A DNA stretch of 20,006 nucleotides, taken from assembly GCA_035632555.1 (NCBI GenBank), contig DASQGO010000078.1, positions 1 to 20,006 of the forward strand, written 5' to 3'. Origin of the DNA: 2-02-FULL-62-14 sp035632555. GTDB lineage: Bacteria > Nitrospirota > Nitrospiria > Nitrospirales > Nitrospiraceae. Positions 1-7,257 of this stretch are shown piece by piece. Position 1 is the first letter of the stretch. Every line of letters begins with the position of its first letter. Below the pieces are notes generated by a model, which was not told where the DNA came from, did not search any database, and saw only the letters and a program-made list of their open reading frames with translations. Both the position numbers and the translations under genes were made by a program.

Positions 1-1059
1 CCCACTGCGAGCGATCTGCTGCTCCTGAAAACCGCGAAGCTGTGCGACAGGAAACCGACTGTCCTCGGCCGTCTTGCAGGAGTGCCGGTCAACCGGGATG
101 TCTGGGGAACGGGAGAAGAGCTGCGGATTCCGCCGGATCGCAGCGCGACCGGCGCAGAGGAATCGCTGTTCTTCGACCAGGACGACCAGCTGGTCGGCCT
201 GCTGTTTGTCTTTCCGTCCGGCGTCGGCCTGAAGCCCTACCCGGTTCTGCGCGAAACACTGAGCAAGCTCAAGCCGTCGCTCGAGTTTTATCTGAGCATC
301 GGCCAGATCTCCGCACAGGACAGCCTCGACCCCAGCGCGCTCTACCAGACCGGTGATGCCACGAGCACGACCAATTACCTGGTCCTGAGCAGCGACCCGC
401 CGGCTCTGCTGGCGGCTTCGTTCGCGATCGATCCCTATGCGGCCGGAGCCACCAATCTGATTTCGCCCTACCGAGCCGAGTTTCTTGCGCGGGTCGAGCG
501 GAACAGGCCGGCGAAGGGGAATGCCAAGCTGTCCGGGAAGGGCGCGACGGATCGGGAGTCCTTTGCGGCGCTGCAACAATTCGCGCGCGGAGAAGCCGCA
601 CACTTTGGATCCTGCGGGATAAAAGACGAAGCCCGCGCAACGGATGCCTACGGCAAGGCGATCGCCGTGGGATTTTCAGACAAAGCGCGGCTTGCGGATG
701 CCCATCACAAGCTGGGACTAACCCTCGAGCGGAGCGGAAAACTTGAGCCGGCCAAAGCCGCCATTCAGAAAGCACTCGTCATCCGTCCCAACACGGCGGA
801 ATATCTCAACAGCCTGGGGACGGTGTATGCAGGGCTCGGTGATCGTGCGCAGGCGATGGCGGCGTTCGAGCGGGCCGTCACGCTGCGGCCGAATTATCCG
901 GTGGCGCGGTTTAACCTGGCGGAAGCTTACGAGCAGGTGAATCCCAAGCGGGCTATCGCGGAGTACGAAACGTATCTGGCCCTGGTGGAGGAAGTCGAAG
1001 AAGAGCGTGCGCGCGCGGCCACGGCTGAAAAGCGCATACAGGCGTTGAAAAGCCGCTAA
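1..1059 (+). CDS. TPR-repeat protein, 5' end outside window
   Basis: The frame is open from the first base of the window to the TAA at 1057-1059 (352 codons), so the true start lies upstream; a GTG at 82 is in frame, but the residues before it look equally coding. The first roughly 170 visible residues form a domain I do not recognise. The rest is helical and carries tetratricopeptide repeats: a unit around ATDAYGKAIAVGF, then units with the typical W/L-G-Y-A-F-P pattern (for example YLNSLGTVYAGLGDRAQAMA followed by AFERAVTLRPNYP). TPRs are protein-protein interaction scaffolds; the partner is unknown. The C-terminus is charged and probably coiled coil (VEEVEEERARAATAEKR). It converges on the dksA-type gene. 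Localisation cannot be judged without the N-terminus. Confidence 0.85.
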   Translation, partial: PTASDLLLLKTAKLCDRKPTVLGRLAGVPVNRDVWGTGEELRIPPDRSATGAEESLFFDQDDQLVGLLFVFPSGVGLKPYPVLRETLSKLKPSLEFYLSIGQISAQDSLDPSALYQTGDATSTTNYLVLSSDPPALLAASFAIDPYAAGATNLISPYRAEFLARVERNRPAKGNAKLSGKGATDRESFAALQQFARGEAAHFGSCGIKDEARATDAYGKAIAVGFSDKARLADAHHKLGLTLERSGKLEPAKAAIQKALVIRPNTAEYLNSLGTVYAGLGDRAQAMAAFERAVTLRPNYPVARFNLAEAYEQVNPKRAIAEYETYLALVEEVEEERARAATAEKRIQALKSR

Positions 1060-1089
1060 GGGGAGAAAGTGACCTCGTGGGTCATCCCC
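1060..1089. other. Bulged inverted repeat between convergent genes
   Basis: GGGGA (1060-1064) and TGACC (1070-1074) can pair with GGTCA (1080-1084) and TCCCC (1085-1089), with a 5-nt bulge and a 5-nt loop. It begins directly after the TPR gene's stop and spans the stop codon of the minus-strand dksA-type gene. It may act as a weak transcription barrier for both convergent genes. There is no T-run on either side, so a classical intrinsic terminator is doubtful. Confidence 0.3.
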
Positions 1090-1528
1090 GGACGTGCTCT
1101 TCCTGCTCCTGCTGTGTTTTGCACGCGATGCAAAAGGTGGTTACGGGACGGGCCTTGAGGCGCTTGAGCGGAATTTCCTCGCCACAGCCTTCGCAGATGC
1201 CGTAGGTCCGAGTGGCCAGGCGTTCGAGGGCTTCGTCGATCTTCTTGATCAGTTTCCGTTCCCGGTCTTTAATCCGCAACGCAAAGTTCTGATCCGCCTC
1301 CGCCGTGGCCTGGTCGTTCATGTCAGGGAAGGTGGCAAGGCCGGGCCTCTGATCCAGCACCGCCTCGGCGCCCTGGAGCAGCCCCGTCCGCTGCCGCTGC
1401 AAGGCGCGGAAGATGGAAGCGTACTTCGACTCGCCAGTGTAGGGCTGTTTCTTGTGTGCAGCCGTCCGTTTCGCCGGACGCGAAGGCGGGGGGACTATCG
1501 AGGATGATCCGCGCGCGCGTGAGCCCAT
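1082..1528 (-). CDS. dksA: DksA/TraR-family zinc-finger transcription regulator
   Basis: The 148-aa protein matches the DksA family in length and layout. After a basic, low-complexity N-terminus (about residues 1-30) comes a helical coiled-coil region whose tip carries D69-M-N-D72-Q-A74. This fits the DxxDxA motif that DksA inserts into the RNA polymerase secondary channel. The long basic helix (RIKDRERKLIKKIDEALERL) leads into a four-cysteine zinc finger, C112-x2-C115 and C133-x2-C136. DksA proteins act with or without ppGpp to retune rRNA and amino-acid biosynthesis promoters. Keeping the acidic tip and all four cysteines argues for a true DksA rather than a short TraR. The ATG at 1528 is favoured by a consensus-like promoter only 8 nt upstream (1537-1565), which implies a leaderless mRNA. 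Gene order dnaX-ybaB-recR-dksA is collinear, but this gene has its own promoter. Confidence 0.9.
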   Translation of the reverse strand: MGSRARGSSSIVPPPSRPAKRTAAHKKQPYTGESKYASIFRALQRQRTGLLQGAEAVLDQRPGLATFPDMNDQATAEADQNFALRIKDRERKLIKKIDEALERLATRTYGICEGCGEEIPLKRLKARPVTTFCIACKTQQEQEEHVRG

Positions 1529-1536
1529 GTCAAAAA

Positions 1537-1565
1537 ACTATAGCAATATGATCCGGGATGGTCAA
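1537..1565 (-). promoter_or_regulatory. Sigma70-type promoter of the dksA-type gene, probably leaderless
   Basis: On the minus strand a -35 box TTGACC (1565-1560) is separated by exactly 17 nt from a -10 box TATAGT (1542-1537). Only 8 nt separate the -10 box from the ATG at 1528, so transcription should start 0-2 nt before the start codon. No ribosome-binding site could be carried on such a transcript. Confidence 0.7.
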
Positions 1566-1583
1566 CATGTCTTGTCGTGTTCG

Positions 1584-2186
1584 TTACAAGTCCCGCCGGC
1601 CTTCCAATGATTTGATCAGCGTCACTTCATCCGCGTATTCGATATCCACGCCGACCGGAATCCCGTAGGCGATGCGCGACACGCGGACGTGGTGCGGTTT
1701 CAGCAATCTGGTCAGGTAAATGGCGGTGGCTTCGCCTTCAATGGTGGGATTCGTGGCCAGGATCACCTCTTCGATGCCGCCGCCTTTGAGGCGGTCTTCA
1801 AGATCCTGCGCGCGGATGTCGGCCGGGCCCACGCCGTCTAGTGGCGACAGAGCGCCGAGCAGCACGTGGTACAGGCCGCGGTAGCCGCCGGTACGCTCAA
1901 TCGCGTAGAGCGTGCTGGGCTCCTCCACGACCAGAATTTTGGTGCGGTCGCGTTTCGGGTCGCGGCAAAACTCGCAGAGCTCGCCTTCGGCGATGTTGCG
2001 GCACTGGCGGCAGAAAGCCAGGCCTTCCTTCACGGCGCGAATGGCGTCAGCGAGCCGCATGGCTTCGTCCGTTTCGGTTTTAAGGAGATAAAAGGCGAGG
2101 CGCTGAGCCGTCTTGTGCCCGATGCCCGGCAGGCGGACCAGTTCCCGGATCAATTGGGCGAGCAATCCTTGGTTATCAAGTCCCAT
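1584..2186 (-). CDS. recR: Recombination mediator protein RecR
   Basis: The 200-aa protein has the family's usual size. Domains in order: N-terminal helix-hairpin-helix (LVRLPGIGHKTAQRLAFYLL, about residues 16-35), a zinc-binding C4 motif (C59, C62, C71, C74), and a TOPRIM domain (ILVVEEPSTLYAIERTGGYRG, then GVDIEYADEVTL near the C-terminus). RecR forms a ring clamp that, with RecO and/or RecF, loads RecA onto SSB-coated single-stranded DNA. The ATG at 2186 starts the conserved MGLDNQGLLAQLIREL sequence, 32 nt after the ybaB stop. The same frame stays open far upstream through ybaB, but those residues do not resemble RecR. No clear Shine-Dalgarno precedes the start, so translation may depend on the upstream genes. 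Placement after dnaX and ybaB is the classical bacterial order. Confidence 0.97.
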   Translation of the reverse strand: MGLDNQGLLAQLIRELVRLPGIGHKTAQRLAFYLLKTETDEAMRLADAIRAVKEGLAFCRQCRNIAEGELCEFCRDPKRDRTKILVVEEPSTLYAIERTGGYRGLYHVLLGALSPLDGVGPADIRAQDLEDRLKGGGIEEVILATNPTIEGEATAIYLTRLLKPHHVRVSRIAYGIPVGVDIEYADEVTLIKSLEGRRDL

Positions 2187-2218
2187 AGACGTGTGCGCGA
2201 TGGCTGCCGCCGGTCGTA

Positions 2219-2545
2219 CTAGAACAGTCCCGGAATTTTGACGCCGCCGGTGATGGCTTTCATCTCGCCGGCCATGAGATCCTTGGCCTTGCGCAGCGCG
2301 TCGTTGGTGGCGGCGACGATCATGTCCTGCAAGAGATCGTTCTCGACGGTTTTCAGTACCTCGGGGTTGATGGCGATCGAGACGATCTCCATCGCTCCGT
2401 TGGCCTTGACGGTGACCATGCCGCCTCCGGCCGAGCCTTCGGCCACCTTGGTTCCCGCCGCATCCTGCAATTTGGCGAGCTGGTCTTGCATCGCCTGGGC
2501 CTGCCGCATGATATTGCCCATGTTGCCGAACGGATTCTTGCACAT
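2219..2545 (-). CDS. ybaB: YbaB/EbfC family nucleoid-associated protein
   Basis: The 108-aa product matches the small YbaB/EbfC family. It has an N-terminal helix rich in M/Q (MGNIMRQAQAMQDQLAKLQ), a strand region (GGGMVTVKANGAMEIVSIAINPEVL) and a C-terminal helix (LLQDMIVAATNDALRKAKDL) ending in the Gly-rich GGVKIPGLF tail. Family members form dimers that bind DNA without strict sequence specificity and affect nucleoid organisation and gene expression. The ATG at 2545 has an AAGGAG Shine-Dalgarno about 11 nt upstream. Its first roughly 190 nt overlap, in a different frame, the open 3' extension of dnaX. It lies between dnaX and recR, the conserved context that supports the call. Confidence 0.95.
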   Translation of the reverse strand: MCKNPFGNMGNIMRQAQAMQDQLAKLQDAAGTKVAEGSAGGGMVTVKANGAMEIVSIAINPEVLKTVENDLLQDMIVAATNDALRKAKDLMAGEMKAITGGVKIPGLF

Positions 2546-4320
2546 GATGATGCAGTCTCCTTGCGTGGTGCAGCCTGCCGGACGTCCACGAGGTCGCTTC
2601 CGAACACGTCCCGGGCCTGTTTGACAAGCGGGTGCGCGCGAGTCTGCTCAATCAGCGTGTCTTTCTCGGAGCGGGCTTTTGCGGCTCGGGCCTGCGCGGG
2701 GGAGAGGCCGGCTGCGTGGCCTTCTGCGAGTTCGACGATCTTGAGCCGAACCGGTTGGCCGGCCAGTTCGGCACACAGATCCGCAATCAACCGCTGCGTG
2801 TCTGACTTTTCCATCATCCCGCGGGCAACCGACGCGCTGGCCGGATAGCCGATCATCAATTGATTGCCCTCGATCGTGAGGAGCGCGCCCATTTCCAGGA
2901 ATGCGCCGATGTTGGGGTGTTTGATTGAGACGCGTTCCACCACCTGTTCCCAGTTGAGCTGGATAGCAGGCGTCACGGGCGGCGGCGCGGCCGGTGCCGG
3001 CTTCACACTTGTCGCTTGGCCCGCCGGCTTGGGCGGGAGCGGTACTGGTTTTGAGACTGCGGCTGGCGCGGGAGGCGAAACCGGCGTAGCCAGTGGTCTG
3101 GCTGGGGCGGTCGGTTTGGCAGGAGCTGTTTGGTTGTAGCCGGACGGCGGCCGATTCGGCGCGGCAGGGGGAGGCGGCGGCGCAGATTGGCGCAGCGGTG
3201 CTGCGGGAACCGTTGCGCCGGAGACCAGCATTCTCGCGGCGCGGATCGCAGCGGATTCCAGCACAAAACGAGGGTGCGCGCTGAGGCGCAGCGAGTCTTC
3301 GGCCTGCGACAGAATCCGAAACAGCTCCTGGACCTGTTCAACGGTGAAAGCCCTGGCGTCCGTGACGATCTGGCGCAGGTCTTCCTCGGGCGTCTCGATG
3401 AGGCTTTGGAGGTCCTGCGCGGCGGGCACGACCGCCGCAACCAGCATGTGGCGGGCGTATTCGACCAGGTCGGCGCAATAGGCGCGAAGGTCGTGCCCTT
3501 GATCCAACACCTGCGCAATCACACCGACGGCAGCCGGACCATCCTGCGCAATCACGGCGGCGATCATGGCGCGGACGTGTTCCTGCGGGACGGTGCCGAG
3601 GAGGGTTTCCAGATCGCCGTGCTTGACGGTCTTGCCGGCGAACGCCACGACCTGATCCAGGATGCTTAACGCGTCCCGCATGCTGCCTTCGCTGGCCCGT
3701 GCGATGGCGGAGAGGCTGCGGTCTTCGGCGGCGAGGCCGTCCTGCTGCGCGACGAAGCGCAGCCGCTGAATGATTTCGGCATGCGGGATGCGCCGGAAGT
3801 TGTAATGCTGGCAGCGGGAAAGAATCGTCGCGGGAATTTTATGAATCTCGGTTGTCGCGAAGATGAAAATCACGTGAGCCGGCGGCTCTTCCAGCGTTTT
3901 CAACAACGCGTTGAAGGCGGAGGTCGAGAGCATGTGTACTTCGTCGATAATATAGATGCGGTAGTGGCCTCGGAACGGCGTGTACTTCACGTTTTCACGG
4001 ATCTCCCGCACGTCGTCCACGCCGGTATTGGATGCGCCGTCGATCTCGATCACGTCCACCGAGGTACCCTGCGCAATCTCGCGACAGTTGGCGCAGGCAT
4101 CGCACGGCGTTGCCGTCGGGCCCTTTTCGCAGTTGAGGGCTTTCGCAAGAATGCGGGCCATCGTCGTCTTGCCGACGCCGCGCGTGCCGGAAAACAGAAA
4201 GGCATGCGCAATCCGCTTGCTGGCGATGGAGTTCGAAAGAGTCTGGACGACGTGGGGCTGGCCGATGACATCCTGGAAGGTGGCCGGCCGGTATTTCCTG
4301 GCAGAAACCTGATAGTCCAT
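2353..4320 (-). CDS. dnaX: DNA polymerase III subunit gamma/tau
   Basis: This is the AAA+ clamp-loader ATPase. Visible motifs are Walker A GTRGVGKT (residues 45-52), a zinc module with C64, C73, C76 and C79, Walker B IYIIDEVH (D126, E127) and the SRC motif (168-170). A collar region follows, then a Pro/Ala-rich linker (roughly 375-445) and a C-terminal tau-type domain ending near HPLVKQARDVFGSDLVDVR. It loads the beta clamp and, through tau, links the polymerases. The conserved protein seems to end near residue 576-580, but no stop occurs in frame until 2353. The last roughly 64 codons therefore overlap ybaB out of frame and give low-complexity Arg/Ser/Pro sequence. I saw no A6G-type slippery site that would signal programmed gamma production. 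The ATG at 4320 has no good Shine-Dalgarno and lies 29 nt downstream of the SRP RNA. Confidence 0.95.
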   Translation of the reverse strand: MDYQVSARKYRPATFQDVIGQPHVVQTLSNSIASKRIAHAFLFSGTRGVGKTTMARILAKALNCEKGPTATPCDACANCREIAQGTSVDVIEIDGASNTGVDDVREIRENVKYTPFRGHYRIYIIDEVHMLSTSAFNALLKTLEEPPAHVIFIFATTEIHKIPATILSRCQHYNFRRIPHAEIIQRLRFVAQQDGLAAEDRSLSAIARASEGSMRDALSILDQVVAFAGKTVKHGDLETLLGTVPQEHVRAMIAAVIAQDGPAAVGVIAQVLDQGHDLRAYCADLVEYARHMLVAAVVPAAQDLQSLIETPEEDLRQIVTDARAFTVEQVQELFRILSQAEDSLRLSAHPRFVLESAAIRAARMLVSGATVPAAPLRQSAPPPPPAAPNRPPSGYNQTAPAKPTAPARPLATPVSPPAPAAVSKPVPLPPKPAGQATSVKPAPAAPPPVTPAIQLNWEQVVERVSIKHPNIGAFLEMGALLTIEGNQLMIGYPASASVARGMMEKSDTQRLIADLCAELAGQPVRLKIVELAEGHAAGLSPAQARAAKARSEKDTLIEQTRAHPLVKQARDVFGSDLVDVRQAAPRKETASSCARIRSATWAISCGRPRRCKTSSPNCRMRREPRWPKARPEAAWSPSRPTERWRSSRSPSTPRY

Positions 4321-4349
4321 AGGTGTTCTATTTCAGGATGCTGTTATGC

Positions 4350-4450
4350 GGGGCCAGGTGATCCTGCGGCACACCAAACTGACCGCTTACCGTTGCTTCC
4401 TTCCGGACCTGGCGGGGTTCACAGGGTTCGGTTGCACAGGGCCCGGCCCC
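4350..4450 (-). ncRNA. ffs: Bacterial signal recognition particle RNA (4.5S-type)
   Basis: On the minus strand the hallmark SRP RNA apical core is present: GGUCCGGAAGGAAGCA, including the GGAA tetraloop and the asymmetric loop that binds Ffh. The 5' end GGGGCCGGG pairs with CCUGGCCCC at the 3' end (9 bp including one G-U), giving a roughly 101-nt hairpin of the short 4.5S class without an Alu domain. The RNA scaffolds Ffh and FtsY for co-translational membrane targeting. It lies 29 nt upstream of dnaX on the same strand, an arrangement known from other bacteria, so read-through into dnaX is plausible. The exact ends are inferred from the terminal helix. Confidence 0.93.
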
Positions 4451-4611
4451 TTAACTTTTGGCGCGATAGATGTCGGACTGCACTCCTCGCGGCAGTGGCG
4501 CGCCAGCCCTACCGATTGGCCATGGCATTCCATCACCATGAAAAGGTGTTGCGCTGCGCGACATGATCATAAGTCGTTGCGGCTGTTCCTGTACCGCCAA
4601 GCGAGCTGGTA

Positions 4612-4701
<90 letters not shown>

Positions 4702-4725
4702 GCATGCATACCCACGAGAGGCCGC

Positions 4726-4734
4726 ATCTTAGCA
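4726..4734 (-). promoter_or_regulatory. Extended -10 promoter element of tRNA-Ser
   Basis: On the minus strand, TGC TAAGAT (4734-4726) is an extended -10 element placed so that transcription would start about 18 nt before the tRNA 5' end. No good -35 box is visible at the usual distance. The same TG-n-TAAGAT form recurs before clpP, and TAAGAT recurs before the M24 peptidase. Confidence 0.45.
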
Positions 4735-4781
4735 TGGCGGGGGAGAAGGAGGCTACCGAGCCGTCATGGTCCGATGCGTGA

Positions 4782-6026
4782 TTACAGGCGGCAAGCAGTC
4801 TGGTCGCGCGACCCGGCGACTGTGTCGCCGGCCACAGTCGCCAGAATCTTATAGTGGCCGAGACCCAGTTCCTTGCCATAGGCTTCGCCGACCAGCACGT
4901 CCTGAACATGCTGGTGGTCCCAGGCGCGGAAGTACGACTTGCCGACTTTACAGCCGTCGAATTCGTGGCCTTCCAGGGCCTTGATGACGGCGGCGGTGTC
5001 GGTGGTGCCAGCCCGTTGCGCGGCCTCAAGGATCTGTGTCATCGCGGCATAGCCCAGATAGCAGCGCGAGGTTGGCGTGTGATTGTACTTGTCGATCACG
5101 CCCTGGATGAAGCGCTTCGAACTTTCGGTGTTGATCTTGGGGTCCCAGATCAGGCCCCAGATGCCGGCGTTGCTGGCGTAGCCCAGCGGCCGGCCGATCT
5201 GTTCGCCGCCGATCATGCCGCCGATGCCGATCTTCTCTTTCGCGAACTCCAGCCTGGCGCAGGCTTTGAGTGCGTTGACGAGGTCCCAGCCGTAGAGGTT
5301 GAGCACGATCAGGGTCGGCTGTGCATTCTTCGCCTCCATCAGCGCGGCGGTGAAATCCGTGGTCCCGAACGGCGTTGTCGCCTGTCCGACAATCTCGCCA
5401 CCGCGAGCCTTCAGCGCCGCGGTCATGGCGGCGAGCGCGGCCTTACCGTCCACCGTATCGGCCGTGACCATATAACACTTCGCGCCGTAGGCCTTGATCA
5501 GGTGAGGGGCCACCGCCTTCGCCAGCATGTCGGCGTTCGGCATGAAGACGAAGGTGTGCGAGTTGCAGCTGGAGCCGGTCAGATCCATCACATACGCGCC
5601 GGTGACCATGAAGAGTTTGTTCTCCTTCTTGGCCAGGTCGGCCACGGCAAGCGCCACGTCCCCGTTAAAGCTTCCCATCAGAAAATCCACCCGGTCTTCC
5701 TTGATGAATTTTGTCACGGCCTTGAGCGCGGTCTGCACGTTCGAGGCGTCATCCGCTTCCAGAATCGCCACAGGCCGGCCCAGCACACCGCCGTTCTTAT
5801 TGAACAGATCCACGGCGACGTTGGCGCCATGCACGTCGTGGATCGACGAGGTCTTGTACGGGCTGGACAGCGGGTCGATGATGCCGATCCTGATCGGTTC
5901 CGCGGCGTGGGCCGCGCGCGACCGGGATGAAAGCCCCGACACCTGTCCGGCCAGATCGCCGAACGCCAGCGCTCCGCCGGTTGCGGCCGCCAGCTGCAAA
6001 AATCGTCTGCGCGAAATCTCGCTCAT
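4782..6026 (-). CDS. Tat-exported type 1 periplasmic binding protein (branched-chain amino acid/amide ABC type)
   Basis: The 414-aa protein starts at ATG 6026, preceded by GGAGGA at 6-nt spacing; an upstream in-frame start lacks this support. The N-terminus has a twin-arginine signal (SRRRFLQLAAATGGALAFG) ending near AAHAAEP. The mature part has the Leu/Ile/Val-binding-protein fold: an IRIGIIDPLSSPY first strand, GANVAVDLFNKNGGVLGRPV, the GSFNGDVALAVADLA hinge-side segment, and a closing lobe with CYLGYAAMTQILEAAQRAG. Such proteins deliver amino acids, amides or urea to LIV/Urt-type ABC importers. No permease or ATPase gene lies nearby, so the partner is elsewhere or the protein acts as a sensor. 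The mature part has six cysteines, unusual for this class. The ligand cannot be told from sequence alone. Confidence 0.9.
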   Translation of the reverse strand: MSEISRRRFLQLAAATGGALAFGDLAGQVSGLSSRSRAAHAAEPIRIGIIDPLSSPYKTSSIHDVHGANVAVDLFNKNGGVLGRPVAILEADDASNVQTALKAVTKFIKEDRVDFLMGSFNGDVALAVADLAKKENKLFMVTGAYVMDLTGSSCNSHTFVFMPNADMLAKAVAPHLIKAYGAKCYMVTADTVDGKAALAAMTAALKARGGEIVGQATTPFGTTDFTAALMEAKNAQPTLIVLNLYGWDLVNALKACARLEFAKEKIGIGGMIGGEQIGRPLGYASNAGIWGLIWDPKINTESSKRFIQGVIDKYNHTPTSRCYLGYAAMTQILEAAQRAGTTDTAAVIKALEGHEFDGCKVGKSYFRAWDHQHVQDVLVGEAYGKELGLGHYKILATVAGDTVAGSRDQTACRL

Positions 6027-6137
6027 GGCCAATCCTCCGTGGGAAAACAGATGGGTGCGCTGCACGGGCCTGCATGAAGCACGATAAAGAGGGGAGGTAA
6101 ACGAATATGAGAGGGGCGAATGATAACGGGGAGGGGA

Positions 6138-6172
6138 TCCGCGGTCAAGGCCGCCTTCGCCTCGACCGCGGA
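6138..6172 (-). terminator. Strong hairpin after the HEAT-repeat gene, terminator-like without U-run
   Basis: TCCGCGGTC (6138-6146) and GACCGCGGA (6164-6172) form a perfect 9-bp inverted repeat with a 17-nt loop. It begins 12 nt downstream of the HEAT-repeat gene stop (6184) and lies before the binding-protein gene. No T-tract follows on the minus strand, so it may be a weak terminator or an mRNA 3'-end stabiliser separating the two genes. Confidence 0.5.
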
Positions 6173-6183
6173 CGGGAGCCCGC

Positions 6184-7257
6184 TCAACTATATTGATCCC
6201 ACGTGTCGCACTGCTTGATCGCCCAGAAGACGGCTTCCTTCAGTTTCTTGAGTTTCATGTTCTCCGGATCGCGCATCGCTTGCAGTTTCCTGTCGAGCGC
6301 GTAGAGCGGTTCGATCGACCGTTTGTCCGGCATCTTGCCGAGCGACCAGGCGACCTCCGTCAGCAACGTCCAGTCTGTATTGGGATCTTTCAGGACTTCG
6401 AGCAACGGAACGACGGCGGTCGTATCTCCATGCAGCCCTCCCACCTGGCCGAGGCCCTTGACGGCAGAGATGCGCAAGTCCATGTCCGGCGAGTTCTTCA
6501 GGATGTCGATCAGCAGGGGGATTCCCTCGCGACCGATATTGCCCAGTGATTCGGCGGCTTGTTTTGCCAGATCTTTGTCTTTCAAGGCTTCCTTGAGCCT
6601 GGGGAGCGCGGAATCGGAAAGCATCTCGCCAAGCAGCGAGATGATTTTGAGCCGCCGCATCTGGTTCTTCGAACTGTCCAGCAGCTTGAGCAGCCGCTCG
6701 TCTTGTCCCCAGTCGGCGGTGACGGTCACCGGAAAGTCATAGTTCGTCAGCCGCTCCGTCAGTTTCTTCATCGCATAGTCGCCCGGATCACCGGCATTGG
6801 CTTTCTGCGCGGCATCGATGGCGTCTTCGAAGTCGGTGCGGACCTCCTTCTGCCATTTAATTTTCATGCCGCCCAGCGTGTAATTGAGCTGGCAGGCCGG
6901 TCCCTTCCAGACGCGCGACGGGGAATCGGGGAGGTCTGCATCGCCGCCGGCCGAGGCCGTTCCTTCCCAGGTCTTTCGTTGCTCACACTTGACCTTGAAC
7001 ATGACGTCATACGGTTTCGACCCATCGGTGATCACGGTGTACCCCAGTTCGGAGAGGCGGGAAACCACGACGGCACGGATCGGTCCGGCATCGACCGCCC
7101 CCTTGTCGGTCAGGGCGACGGCTTCCACCAGGATTGTTTGGATTTTTGCCAGTTGGCTTTTCTGCTCGGGTGTGAAGTAGTCCCGACGGGCCCAACCTGG
7201 TCCTTGCGAGAGGATCAGCAGTGATATGACAATGGCGATCATGATGGAGCGCTTCAT
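6184..7257 (-). CDS. Exported HEAT-repeat protein
   Basis: The 357-aa protein starts at ATG 7257 with an AGGGGG-type ribosome site about 8 nt upstream. It has a signal peptide (MKRSIMIAIVISLLILSQGP, cleavage likely after GWA). The N-terminal half (about 25-190) is an unrecognised domain with a lone pair of Cys (KCEQRKTW and GPACQLNY). The region VVVSRLSELGYTVITDGSKP resembles small domains of secreted proteins but is not assignable. From about residue 195 to 345 there are HEAT-type helical repeats (RLKIISLLGEMLSDSALPRL; LAKQAAESLGNIGREGIPLL; LRISAVKGLGQVGG; LLTEVAWSLGKM). These make a superhelical protein-binding surface, presumably periplasmic. No enzyme motif is seen. A 5' leader of more than 100 nt is possible. 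The function is unknown. Confidence 0.85.
   Translation of the reverse strand: MKRSIMIAIVISLLILSQGPGWARRDYFTPEQKSQLAKIQTILVEAVALTDKGAVDAGPIRAVVVSRLSELGYTVITDGSKPYDVMFKVKCEQRKTWEGTASAGGDADLPDSPSRVWKGPACQLNYTLGGMKIKWQKEVRTDFEDAIDAAQKANAGDPGDYAMKKLTERLTNYDFPVTVTADWGQDERLLKLLDSSKNQMRRLKIISLLGEMLSDSALPRLKEALKDKDLAKQAAESLGNIGREGIPLLIDILKNSPDMDLRISAVKGLGQVGGLHGDTTAVVPLLEVLKDPNTDWTLLTEVAWSLGKMPDKRSIEPLYALDRKLQAMRDPENMKLKKLKEAVFWAIKQCDTWDQYS

Noticed and set aside
1584..2651. A single 355-aa RecR with a long N-terminal extension covering ybaB
   Set aside because: The extension reads as Arg/His-rich shadow sequence of ybaB in another frame, while MGLDNQGLL at 2186 begins a normal 200-aa RecR.
3003..3180. 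Programmed frameshift site in dnaX producing gamma
   Set aside because: The Pro/Ala-rich linker contains no A-rich slippery heptamer followed by a hairpin; a shorter gamma form could not be supported from sequence.
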